This document shows positions 49,371 through 57,460 of a DNA stretch of 64,000 bases, piece after piece. The notes below the pieces were generated by a model. It did not search any database and was not told the DNA's origin. It saw only the letters and a list, made by a program, of their open reading frames with translations. Source of the DNA: Couchioplanes azureus (GTDB lineage Bacteria; Actinomycetota; Actinomycetes; Mycobacteriales; Micromonosporaceae); contig NZ_BMQY01000017.1 in the NCBI RefSeq assembly GCF_014648355.1, positions 1 through 64,000 on the forward strand. The letters run 5' to 3'. The stretch's first letter is position 1. Each line of letters opens with the position of its first letter. The position numbers and the translations under genes were made by a program.

Positions 49371-50598
49371 CGAGCACTTCTTCCACGTCGTCGGGCAGGA
49401 ACGGGGCCAGCGGCGGCAGCTGGTCCACCGAGTTGAGGCCGAGCTTCTCGAGGAACAGCGCCGTGGTCCGATACAGGAATGCCCCGGTCTCGCCCTCGGT
49501 GCCGCATTCCTCGATGAGGCCGCGCGTGACAAGGGTACGCATCACGCCATCACAGTTCACACCGCGGATGGCCGAGATGCGCGAGCGCGTCACAGGCTGC
49601 TTGTATGCGACCACGGCCAGCGTCTCCAGCGCGGCCTGCGTCAGCCGCACGGACTGCCCGTCGAGCACGAACCGCTCGACGTAGGGCGCATACTCCGGCC
49701 GCGTGTAGAGCCGCCACCCACCCGCGGCCCGCCGCAGGTCGAACCCGTGCCCCGCGGCGGTGTAACGCGCCGAGATGTCCTCCAGCATGGCGGCGACGCG
49801 CTCGGTGGGCTGCTCCACGATCTGCGCGAGCTGCATCTCGGCGACCGGCTCGTCGACGACGAGCAGGATCGCCTCCAGCGCCGCCCGCAACTCGGCGTCA
49901 TCGAGCGGCTTCAGCTCGGGTTCTTGGCGCTCCCCCTCGTCGGCAGAGCCGGACACCGGCTTTCCGGCGGACTCGCGCTTCACTTCTTCGGTACGGGGCG
50001 ACGACCCCCCAGAAGCAGCACCCCCTCCCCGACCCCGACGGCCCTGAGCGGGTATCCCGGAACTCGGCGCACTGACCGCCACCGGATCCCCGTCGGCGCC
50101 GGACTCCACCCCGGCCGCATCCCCGTCGGCGCCGGACTCCACCCCGGCCGCATCCCCGTCGACCGGCGCATCCACCACCGGCGCCCCCGCGACGTCGTGC
50201 TCCGCCGCCTCCTCGAACGCATCGGCCGCGGGCACCTCGGGCCCGACCTCGAACTCGGTCACCGCGGCCCCGGCCCCCACGTCCACCGGCTCCGATCCGA
50301 CCCCGGCGTCGATCGGCTGCGACACGTCCTCGGCAACGATCGATTCCGGCGCGACCTCGGCCTCGACCGGCGCAACGTCCGCATCTTCCGGCGCAACGTC
50401 CGCATCCACCGGCGCGGCCTCGGCCTCCACGGCGTCCGTCTCCGCGGCTTCGGCCTCTGCGGCGTCGGATTGCTCCGGATCGGTTTCGCCGCGGTGGGCG
50501 GCGGCGTAGGCGGGGTCCGGCGGGCGCGGCGCGCGCTCCCACGGCGGGACCCAGGAGGCCGCCTGTGCGGCGAGGGAGTCGGGGCGCTCGTCCGTCAT
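49357..50598 (-). CDS. scpB: Segregation and condensation protein ScpB with long acidic N-terminal extension
   Basis: The C-terminal 190 residues are a normal ScpB (two winged helices; ELRAALEAILLVVDEPVAEM, LTQAALETLAVVAYKQPVTR, GAFLYRTTALFLEKLGL), the kleisin-associated subunit of the SMC condensin. The first 225 residues are unusual: Glu/Asp/Ala-rich, no predicted fold, with a perfect tandem DGDAAGVESGA repeat. ScpB is normally about 190-250 residues. Coupled to scpA by a four-base overlap. Confidence 0.93.
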   Translation of the reverse strand: MTDERPDSLAAQAASWVPPWERAPRPPDPAYAAAHRGETDPEQSDAAEAEAAETDAVEAEAAPVDADVAPEDADVAPVEAEVAPESIVAEDVSQPIDAGVGSEPVDVGAGAAVTEFEVGPEVPAADAFEEAAEHDVAGAPVVDAPVDGDAAGVESGADGDAAGVESGADGDPVAVSAPSSGIPAQGRRGRGGGAASGGSSPRTEEVKRESAGKPVSGSADEGERQEPELKPLDDAELRAALEAILLVVDEPVAEMQLAQIVEQPTERVAAMLEDISARYTAAGHGFDLRRAAGGWRLYTRPEYAPYVERFVLDGQSVRLTQAALETLAVVAYKQPVTRSRISAIRGVNCDGVMRTLVTRGLIEECGTEGETGAFLYRTTALFLEKLGLNSVDQLPPLAPFLPDDVEEVLDASG

Positions 50599-51707
50599 GA
50601 CTTGTCCTCTTCCGATGGAGCCGACGGCCCGGCGTGCGCCCCCGGACCGTCCTGGTCAGCGTCTTCCTCTTCCGCGCCGGCGCCCGGCTCGGGGTCCGCG
50701 GCGGCGGTGTCCGGTTCGGGCGGGGTGCCTTCGTAGTCGTCGATGTCGAGCTCGGCCCCGCTGTCGGCGCCGCCGATCCACCTGATCGTCAGCTCGTCCA
50801 GGGAGACCGGCTGCTCGAAGTCGACCAGGCCCTCCCGGTACAGCTCGAGCAGCGCCAGGAACCGGGCCACCACTTCCAGCGTGTTCTCGCAGTCGGCGAC
50901 GAGCAGGGTGAAGGTCGACGTGCCGGCCCGCCGCAGCCGTTCCCGGATCAGGTTGGCGTGCTCGCGCACGCTGACCCGGACCTGGTGGATGTGCGCGATG
51001 GACACCTGGGGCGGCCCCGGCTTGGGGGTGAACTGCTTCAGCGCCAGCTTGAACAGGCGCTCCGGTCCGACGCCGAGCACCAGCTCGGGCAGCGCCTCGG
51101 CATATCGCGCCTCCAGCGAGACCGCGCGCGGCCAGCGCCGCGCCCCGGTGCTCTCCAGCTCGGCGAGGTGGGCGGCCGCTTCCTTGAACGCCTTGTACTG
51201 CAGCAGCCGCGCGAAGAGCAGGTCGCGGGCCTCGAGCAGGGCGAGGTCCTCCTCGTCCTCCACCTCGGCGGCGGGCAGCAGCCGGGCGGCCTTGAGGTCG
51301 AGCAGGGTGGCCGCGACGAGAAGGAACTCGCTGGCCTCGCCGAGGTCCCAGTCGTCGCCCATCCCCCGGATGTACGCGATGAAGTCGTCGGTCACCTGGT
51401 GCAACGCCACCTCGGTGACGTCGAGCTTGTGCTTGCCGATGAGCTGCAGCAGTAGGTCGAACGGCCCGGTGAAGTTCGTCAGCCGCACGGTGAACCTGCC
51501 GGTCTCGCCCTCCCCGGCGCCGGAGTCGCCGGCCGGGCCACCGTCCGGCACGCCCGGGTCCGCGGGCGGCAGCGTGGGAGCGTCCGTGGTCGCGGAGCCG
51601 GCCGGCGCCGGACCGGGGCCGCCCGGTTCGGCGGGCGTGGAGAGAGCGGGCTCTTCAGGCACGTGCTGACCGTAGACCACGGGTCCGACAAGCTGTTCCC
51701 GGCTCAC
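50595..51707 (-). CDS. scpA: Segregation and condensation protein ScpA (kleisin)
   Basis: 370 residues from GTG 51707 (GGGGGA six bases upstream; the frame opens at 51758 without a ribosome site). After a Pro/Gly-rich stretch of about 70 residues the kleisin begins FTVRLTNFTGPFDLLLQLIG and continues KLDVTEVALHQVTDDFIAYI; the C-terminal winged helix contains FLALLELYREGLVDFEQ and is followed by an acidic tail. It bridges the SMC heads in chromosome condensation. First gene of scpA-scpB-rluB. Confidence 0.93.
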   Translation of the reverse strand: MSREQLVGPVVYGQHVPEEPALSTPAEPGGPGPAPAGSATTDAPTLPPADPGVPDGGPAGDSGAGEGETGRFTVRLTNFTGPFDLLLQLIGKHKLDVTEVALHQVTDDFIAYIRGMGDDWDLGEASEFLLVAATLLDLKAARLLPAAEVEDEEDLALLEARDLLFARLLQYKAFKEAAAHLAELESTGARRWPRAVSLEARYAEALPELVLGVGPERLFKLALKQFTPKPGPPQVSIAHIHQVRVSVREHANLIRERLRRAGTSTFTLLVADCENTLEVVARFLALLELYREGLVDFEQPVSLDELTIRWIGGADSGAELDIDDYEGTPPEPDTAAADPEPGAGAEEEDADQDGPGAHAGPSAPSEEDKS

Positions 51708-51870
51708 TCCACATCCCCCATAACCCTCGCGAACAGCCTCTTGTGGGTCAAACGTCACGGCGCGCCACCGGTAACTGACGGTGCACCGCCAAGATCGGCG
51801 ATTCGGCGCAGGGCGGGCGTACCGCTATGGTCCATGCATCACCCCTGCGGCATGGGCGGAGGTCATCGCG

Positions 51871-52722
51871 GTGCGTCTGCACGTCGGGTGCGCGATGTGG
51901 AGCCTGAAGGCCTGGCAGGGCCGCTTCCTGCCGCATCCGCAGCCCTCGCACGAGCGGCTGCGGTCCTACGCCGGCTGGTGCGACGCGGTCGAGGGCAACA
52001 CCACCTTCTACGCGACGCCCGCCCGCGACACCGTGGCCGGCTGGGCCCAGCAGACCGGCCCGGAGTTCCGCCTCGTCCTCAAGCTGCCGCGGGCCGTCAC
52101 CCACGAGCGCCGGCTCACCGGCGGCGACGAGGAGCTGCGGGCCTTCCTGCAGGCGATCGAGCCGCTCGGACCGCGCGCGCACGCCCTGTGGATCCAGCTG
52201 CCCGGCTCGTTCGGCCCGGACGACGTCCCGGTGCTGTCCGGCTTCCTGCGCCGGCTTCCCGCTTCCCATCGGTACGCCGTGGAGGTTCGGCACCGTGCCT
52301 TCTTCGACGATCCGGGCGCGACCGGCCGCCTCGAGGAGGCACTCGCCCCCGTGGACGCCGAGTGGATCCCGTTCGACACCACCGCCCTCTTCCGCAGCCC
52401 GCCGACCAGCGACGCCGAGCGCGACGCCTGGACGAAGAAGCCCCGCATGCCCCTGCGTACGGTCGCACTCACCGACCGGCCGATCGTGCGCTACCTGGGC
52501 CGGGACGCCGTCGACCGGACGGTCGAGGGCTGGCGGCCGTGGGTCGGCATCGTCGCGGGCTGGCTGCGCGAGGGCCGCTCGCCGACGTTCTTCGTCCACA
52601 CCCCGGACAACGCCGACGCGCCCGAGCTCGCCCGCCGGTTCCACGACGAGGTCCGGGCCCGCGTGCCCGGCCTGGCCCCGCTACCGCAACCCACGCCGGT
52701 CGAGCCGATGACCCTGTTCTGA
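51871..52722 (+). CDS. DUF72 (YecE-like) TIM-barrel protein
   Basis: 283 residues from GTG 51871. LHVGCAMWSLKAWQGRFLP, EGNTTFYATPA, FRLVLKLPRAVTHERRL and YAVEVRHRAFFDD are hallmarks of DUF72, a TIM-barrel family of unknown activity, possibly linked to metal-dependent hydrolysis. It is the only plus-strand gene in this conserved block and splits parA from scpA. Confidence 0.9.
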   Translation: MRLHVGCAMWSLKAWQGRFLPHPQPSHERLRSYAGWCDAVEGNTTFYATPARDTVAGWAQQTGPEFRLVLKLPRAVTHERRLTGGDEELRAFLQAIEPLGPRAHALWIQLPGSFGPDDVPVLSGFLRRLPASHRYAVEVRHRAFFDDPGATGRLEEALAPVDAEWIPFDTTALFRSPPTSDAERDAWTKKPRMPLRTVALTDRPIVRYLGRDAVDRTVEGWRPWVGIVAGWLREGRSPTFFVHTPDNADAPELARRFHDEVRARVPGLAPLPQPTPVEPMTLF

Positions 52723-52744
52723 GACCCGGCCCCGAGCCGCGGGG

Positions 52745-53413
52745 TCAGCCCCAGAGCCGAAGGAAGAGCACCCCCAGCACGTCGAGCAGGCCCAGCAGGA
52801 ACGGGCGCTCGAAGGGGAAGAAGCAGCAGATCAGCAGCAGGAGCACGCCGAGGTTCTTCTCCTCGAACCAGAGCCGGATCCACTGCAGCCCCGGGCCCGG
52901 CTTCGCCGGTATCGACCACAGCACCCCGAAGCCGTCCAGCGGTGGGAGCGGGATCAGCGCGAGCAGCCCGAAGGTCAGCAGGCCCGCGCCCAGGCAGAGC
53001 AGCACCTGCTCCACGAGCGGCAGGGGAAAGCCGCGCAGCAGGAACGACGGGCTGAGGATGCCGAGGAGGTTCTCCGGCGTGCTGGAGGCGTACGCGGCGA
53101 AAAAGAGCTGGGCCACGGCGATGCAGGTCAGCGGGCCGCTCAGGTAGACCGCGGCGGCGCGGCCCCGGCCGCGCCAGCGCGGGACCTCGTCGACCGGGAT
53201 GATCTTCCCCCAGCCCATGCCGCCGACGGCGGCCGCGACCGCGCCGAACGGGTCGATGTCCTCGCGCGGGCGCGGGCCGATCGGTTCCCGGCGGTCGGTG
53301 AGGCCTAGCGTACGGGCGGTGACCCGGATGGCGAGGGCGCGCAGCAGGAGCGCGAGCACGAAGGAGACGACCAGCGCGAGGAATGCGACCGGTTCGCCGA
53401 GGGCGAAGAGCAA
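52745..53413 (-). CDS. M50-like membrane protein lacking the HExxH zinc site
   Basis: 222 residues from TTG 53413, one base after the parA stop. The topology and the segments FGAVAAAVGGMGWGKIIPVD, LSGPLTCIAVAQLFF and LALIPLPPLDGFGVLW match site-2 protease (M50) relatives, including the Asp of the NPxxDG-type motif. Where HExxH should be (first helix) it reads ALLLRALAIRV. It is therefore probably not a protease and may scaffold or sense. A protein of this family follows parA in many actinobacteria. Confidence 0.75.
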   Translation of the reverse strand: MLFALGEPVAFLALVVSFVLALLLRALAIRVTARTLGLTDRREPIGPRPREDIDPFGAVAAAVGGMGWGKIIPVDEVPRWRGRGRAAAVYLSGPLTCIAVAQLFFAAYASSTPENLLGILSPSFLLRGFPLPLVEQVLLCLGAGLLTFGLLALIPLPPLDGFGVLWSIPAKPGPGLQWIRLWFEEKNLGVLLLLICCFFPFERPFLLGLLDVLGVLFLRLWG

Positions 53414-53414
53414 G

Positions 53415-54347
53415 CTAGCCCCGTTCCGCCTTGGCGGCGATGACCTCGCGGGCGAGCTGGCGGTAGTTGCGCGCGCCCGACGACGCCGGGTCGAGGGTGG
53501 TGATCGGCGCGCCGGCCACGGTGGACTCGGGGAACTTCACCGTCTTGGTGATCACCGTCTGGTAGACCTTGTCGCCGAAGGCCTCGACGACCCGCTGCAG
53601 CACCTGGCGGCAGTGGGTGGTGCGGCTGTCGTACATGGTCGCCAGGATGCCCTCGAGCTCGAGGTCGAAGTTGAGGCGCTCGCGGACCTTGTCGATCGTG
53701 TCCAGCAGCAGCGCGACGCCGCGCAGGCTGAAGAACTCGCACTCCAGCGGGATGAGGACGCCGTGGGCGATGGTCAGCGCGTTGATCGCCAGCAGGCCCA
53801 GCGAGGGCTGGCAGTCGATGAGGATGAAGTCGTATTCCTTGCGCACGCTGCGCAGCACCCGGGCGAGGGCCATCTCGCGGGCGACCTCGTTGACGAGCTG
53901 GATCTCGGCCGCGGAGAGGTCGATGTTGGCGGGCAGCAGGTGCAGGCCGGCCACGTCGGACTTGATGATCACGTCCTCGGCCGTCACGTCGTCCTGCATG
54001 AGCAGGTTGTAGACGCTCAGGTCGAGGTTGTGCGGGTTGACGCCCAGGCCGACCGAGCAGGCGCCCTGCGGGTCGAAGTCGACGAGCAGGACCTTGCGGC
54101 CGTACTCGGCGAGGGCGGCGCCCAGATTGATCGTCGTCGTGGTCTTGCCGACGCCGCCCTTCTGGTTGGCGAGGGCGATGATCCGCGCCGGGCCGTGCCG
54201 GTCGGTGGGCATCGGCTCGGGGATCGGGCGGCGCATGGTGTAGGCCGTCGGGTCGGCCGGCCCCAGGTCGGCGCCCAGGTCGAGGGAACTCTGCTGTTCC
54301 CGCAGGGCCGAGGTCCAGGCCTCCGCGCGCTCGTCGTTTCCCGCCAT
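53415..54347 (-). CDS. ParA-family chromosome-partitioning ATPase
   Basis: 310 residues. After a short N-terminal tail the deviant Walker A is RIIALANQKGGVGKTTTTIN, followed by VLLVDFDPQGACSVGLGVN and the Walker B-type DFILIDCQPSLGLLAINALT. The start at ATG 54347 (MAGNDERAEAW) is preferred over an open frame from 54458. ParA ATPases next to scpAB in actinobacteria are linked to chromosome segregation but are distinct from the oriC parAB pair; no parB is adjacent here. Confidence 0.9.
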   Translation of the reverse strand: MAGNDERAEAWTSALREQQSSLDLGADLGPADPTAYTMRRPIPEPMPTDRHGPARIIALANQKGGVGKTTTTINLGAALAEYGRKVLLVDFDPQGACSVGLGVNPHNLDLSVYNLLMQDDVTAEDVIIKSDVAGLHLLPANIDLSAAEIQLVNEVAREMALARVLRSVRKEYDFILIDCQPSLGLLAINALTIAHGVLIPLECEFFSLRGVALLLDTIDKVRERLNFDLELEGILATMYDSRTTHCRQVLQRVVEAFGDKVYQTVITKTVKFPESTVAGAPITTLDPASSGARNYRQLAREVIAAKAERG

Positions 54348-54461
54348 GCCCCTGTAGCCCCCTCTCGACCCGCAATCCGGAGCCGATGCCCGACTGTACG
54401 CCACGCAAGCCGTCGATCCGGGGTCACCCGCACGGCGTGTCGTCCACTGGTGGCCCAACGC

Positions 54462-55385
54462 CTAACGAGCGCGCGGGTGTGCGGTGGCGTACACCTCGCG
54501 CAACCGGTCCACTGTCACCAAGGTGTAGACCTGGGTGGTGGTGACCGAGGCGTGCCCGAGCAGTTCCTGAACGACTCTCACGTCCGCGCCGCCGTCGAGC
54601 AGATGCGTGGCGTACGAATGGCGCAGGGTGTGCGGGGACACGGCGTGCGCGCCCTCCACCGGCAGCCCGGCGGCCTCGGCGGCGCGGCGCAGGATCGTCC
54701 AGGCGCTCTGGCGTGACAGCGCTCCGCCCCGCGCGTTGAGGAAGACCGCCGGGGTGCCCTTGCCCGCGGCGGCCAGTGCCGGGCGGGCGCGGACGAGGTA
54801 GGCGTCCAGGGCGGCGCGCGCATAGGAGCCCAGCGGCACGAGCCGGGTCCGGCCGCCCTTGCCGCGCAGCGTCACCACGGACGGGTCCACGTCGTCCACC
54901 GCCAGCCCGACCGCCTCGGAGATCCGGGCGCCGGTGCCGTACAGGAACTCCAGCAGGGCGCGGTCGCGCAGGGCGAGCGGCTCGTCGCCGGCGACCGCCT
55001 CCAGGAGCCGGGTGACCTGGTCGACGTCGAGGGCCTTGGGCAGCCGTTTGGCCGGGGCGGGCGGTTTCACCTCGCGGCTCACGTCGTGCGCGGCGAGGCC
55101 CTCGCGGGCGGCGAAGCGGTGCAGGCCGCGTACCGCGCTGACCGCGCGGGCGGCGGAGGCGGCCGACAGCGGCGGATGGTGCTGCGTGCCCTCACGCAGC
55201 ACCAGCAGATGCTGCGTGAGGTGGGCGGGAGTGACCGCGGCCAGCTCGGTGACGCCGGCCGCGGTCAGCGACTCCAGATAGCGTTCCAGGTCTCGCCGGT
55301 ACGAGGCGAGGGTGTTGCGGGACAGGCCGCGCTCGACCGACAGGTGGTCGAGGTAGGTCCGCACGGCCTGCCGCAGCCCCGCCAT
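54462..55385 (-). CDS. xerD: Tyrosine recombinase XerD
   Basis: 307 residues: N-terminal SAM-like domain (YLDHLSVERGLSRNTLASYR), catalytic Arg in FLYGTGARISEAVGL, Lys in LRGKGGRTRLVPLG, the HTLRHSYATHLL box, LLGHASVTTTQVY with the nucleophilic Tyr. It resolves chromosome dimers at dif together with XerC (or alone). Adjacent to ald and parA as in other actinobacteria. Confidence 0.94.
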   Translation of the reverse strand: MAGLRQAVRTYLDHLSVERGLSRNTLASYRRDLERYLESLTAAGVTELAAVTPAHLTQHLLVLREGTQHHPPLSAASAARAVSAVRGLHRFAAREGLAAHDVSREVKPPAPAKRLPKALDVDQVTRLLEAVAGDEPLALRDRALLEFLYGTGARISEAVGLAVDDVDPSVVTLRGKGGRTRLVPLGSYARAALDAYLVRARPALAAAGKGTPAVFLNARGGALSRQSAWTILRRAAEAAGLPVEGAHAVSPHTLRHSYATHLLDGGADVRVVQELLGHASVTTTQVYTLVTVDRLREVYATAHPRAR

Positions 55386-55422
55386 GGTTTGTTTCGGTTT
55401 TCCGCCGCGGACGGGCTGGGAT

Positions 55423-56538
55423 TCAGCTCAGTGCCTCGGCGAGGGACAGGGCCTGCATGCCGTGGGCCTCGGCGACCGGGCCGTAGGTGACGTGACCGGC
55501 GTGCGTGTTCAGGCCCAGGGCCAGCGCCGGGTCGGCCTTGACGGCGTCGCGCCAGCCCCGGTTGGCCAGCTCCAGCGCGTACGGCAGGGTGACGTTGGTC
55601 AGCGCGTACGTGCTGGTGTGCGGCACCGCGCCGGGCATGTTGGCGACGCAGTAGAACATCGACTCGTGCACCTTGTAGACCGGGTCGGCGTGCGTGGTGG
55701 GACGCGAGTCCTCGAAGCAGCCGCCCTGGTCGATGGCGATGTCGACGAGCACGCTGCCCGGCTTCATCCGGGAGACCAGCTCGTTGGAGATCAGGTTCGG
55801 CGCCTTGGCGCCGGGTACCAGCACCGCGCCGATCACCAGGTCGGCGTCGATCACGGCCTTCTCGATCTCGTACGCGTTCGACGCGATCGTCTGCAGGTGA
55901 CCGCGGTAGTCGGCGTCGGCCGCCCGCAGGCGCGCGATGTTCTTGTCCAGCACCAGCACCTCGGCCTGCATGCCCAGCGCGATCGCCGCCGCGTTCATGC
56001 CGGAGACGCCGGCGCCGATGACGACGACCTTGGCCTGGTAGACGCCGGGGACGCCGCCCATGAGCACGCCGCGTCCGCCGCCGGAGCGCATCAGGTGGTA
56101 GGAGCCGACCTGGGGCGCGAGCCGCCCGGCGACCTCGGACATCGGCGCGAGCAGGGGCAGCGAGCGGTCGGGCAGCTCGACGGTCTCGTACGCGATGCCG
56201 GTGACCTTGCGGTCGATGAGCGCGTCCGTGCACTCCTTGGAGGCGGCCAGGTGCAGGTAGGTGAAGAGCACCTGCCCCTCGCGCATGCGGCCGTACTCCT
56301 CGGCGATGGGCTCCTTGACCTTGAGAACGAGGTCGGCCGTGCCCCACACGTCGTCGGCGCTGCCGAGGATCGTGGCACCGGCGGCGACGTAGTCCTCGTC
56401 GGTGATGGAGGAGCCGGCGCCCGCGCCGGCCTGCACGTAGACCTGGTGGCCCGCGCGGGTGAACTCGAAGACACCCGCCGGGGTGATCGCCACCCGGAAC
56501 TCGTTGTTCTTCACTTCGCTCGGAATGCCGACCTTCAC
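55423..56538 (-). CDS. ald: Alanine dehydrogenase
   Basis: 371 residues, the standard length. VKVGIPSEVKNNEFRVAITP at the start, the substrate-binding LVLKVKEP and YLHLAA segments, and the NAD-binding Rossmann motif VVVIGAGVSGMNAAAIALGM. It interconverts L-alanine and pyruvate plus ammonia with NAD in the cytoplasm. GTG 56538 with GGAAAGGA upstream. Confidence 0.95.
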   Translation of the reverse strand: MKVGIPSEVKNNEFRVAITPAGVFEFTRAGHQVYVQAGAGAGSSITDEDYVAAGATILGSADDVWGTADLVLKVKEPIAEEYGRMREGQVLFTYLHLAASKECTDALIDRKVTGIAYETVELPDRSLPLLAPMSEVAGRLAPQVGSYHLMRSGGGRGVLMGGVPGVYQAKVVVIGAGVSGMNAAAIALGMQAEVLVLDKNIARLRAADADYRGHLQTIASNAYEIEKAVIDADLVIGAVLVPGAKAPNLISNELVSRMKPGSVLVDIAIDQGGCFEDSRPTTHADPVYKVHESMFYCVANMPGAVPHTSTYALTNVTLPYALELANRGWRDAVKADPALALGLNTHAGHVTYGPVAEAHGMQALSLAEALS

Positions 56539-56541
56539 GAG

Positions 56542-56816
56542 TCGACACCGTCCTTTCCGGGAGAGACGTCGATGGCTCAAACCCGAGACGGGCTGCATTC
56601 GCAGACTACCGTCCCACCGAACGCAAGATACTGCCGATTGGCGGCCCGAAGATCAAGAAGTGCGGATCGGCTTCCCGGGCGGTCCCGCGCGGTGTTACCG
56701 CAGGGTAACCAGGGTGGCCGCGGGCCGAGCAGGCCCGATGCGGCGGCGGTGCCGCCGGTTGCGGGATCGCACCGCCGGCCGCGGCCGGCGGGGGTGTGCC
56801 AGCTCACATGACGAAC
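56542..56816. other. Upstream region of ald
   Basis: No gene is seen. This stretch must hold the ald promoter; I could not assign convincing -35/-10 boxes. Confidence 0.4.
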
Positions 56817-56841
56817 GGGCCGCCGGGATTCCCGGCGGCCC
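56817..56841 (-). terminator. Perfect 11-bp-stem terminator after the NUDIX gene
   Basis: GGGCCGCCGGG, loop ATT, CCCGGCGGCCC; read on the minus strand it lies 19 bases beyond the NUDIX stop and is followed by GTTCGTC. It ends the murJ-to-NUDIX transcript. Confidence 0.75.
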
Positions 56842-56860
56842 GTGTCGTGGGTGTCGATCG

Positions 56861-57460
56861 TCAGGCGAGCGGCGGCGTGCCGGCCGGGCGCAGGGTGGCC
56901 CAGCCGTCGTCCCGGGCGCGGGCCGCGCTGAGCAGCCCGCCCACCGCCGCGGCGTTGGTGATCTCGCCGCGCAGCACCATGGCGACCGCCTCGTCGAGAT
57001 CCACCCAGCAGATCTCGATGTCGGCCTCCTCGTCCTTGCGGGCGTGGCGCTCCTCCTCGGGCACGGGCGACAGCTCCCGGGCCAGGAAGATCCGGATCGT
57101 CTCCGCGCTGAAGCCCGGGGAGGTGTGCAGGTCGACGAGCAGGTCGAAGCGGCGGGCCGTGATGTCGGCCTCCTCGGCGAGCTCGCGTCCGGCGGTGACC
57201 GCCAGGTCCTCGCCCGCCACGTCGCGCAGGCCCGCGGGCAGCTCCCAGAGCTTCTCGCCGACCGGGTGCCGGTACTGCTTGATCAGCACCACCCGGCCGA
57301 CGTCGTCCAGGGCGACCACGCCGACCGCGTTCTTGTTGACCACCACGTCGCGGTGGGCGGTGCCCCCGCCCGACATGGTCACCTCGTCGGTGTAGACCGA
57401 GAAGATCGGCCCCGAGTACCGCTCGGTCCGCGACCTGGTCTCGTGCGCGAACGCGCTCAC
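56861..57460 (-). CDS. NUDIX hydrolase, ADP-ribose pyrophosphatase type
   Basis: 199 residues from GTG 57460, overlapping the pyrG stop by four bases. VVALDDVGRVVLIKQYRHPV, ELPAGLRDVAGEDLAVTAGR and ELAEEADI give a complete NUDIX box of the ADP-ribose/GDP-mannose pyrophosphatase class. It cleaves ADP-ribose to AMP and ribose-5-phosphate or a related reaction. The pyrG-NUDIX pairing is conserved in actinobacteria. Confidence 0.93.
   Translation of the reverse strand: MSAFAHETRSRTERYSGPIFSVYTDEVTMSGGGTAHRDVVVNKNAVGVVALDDVGRVVLIKQYRHPVGEKLWELPAGLRDVAGEDLAVTAGRELAEEADITARRFDLLVDLHTSPGFSAETIRIFLARELSPVPEEERHARKDEEADIEICWVDLDEAVAMVLRGEITNAAAVGGLLSAARARDDGWATLRPAGTPPLA

Noticed and set aside
50092..50157. 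Short tandem repeats that might suggest a CRISPR array
   Set aside because: The 33-bp units are adjacent without spacers and lie in frame inside scpB.
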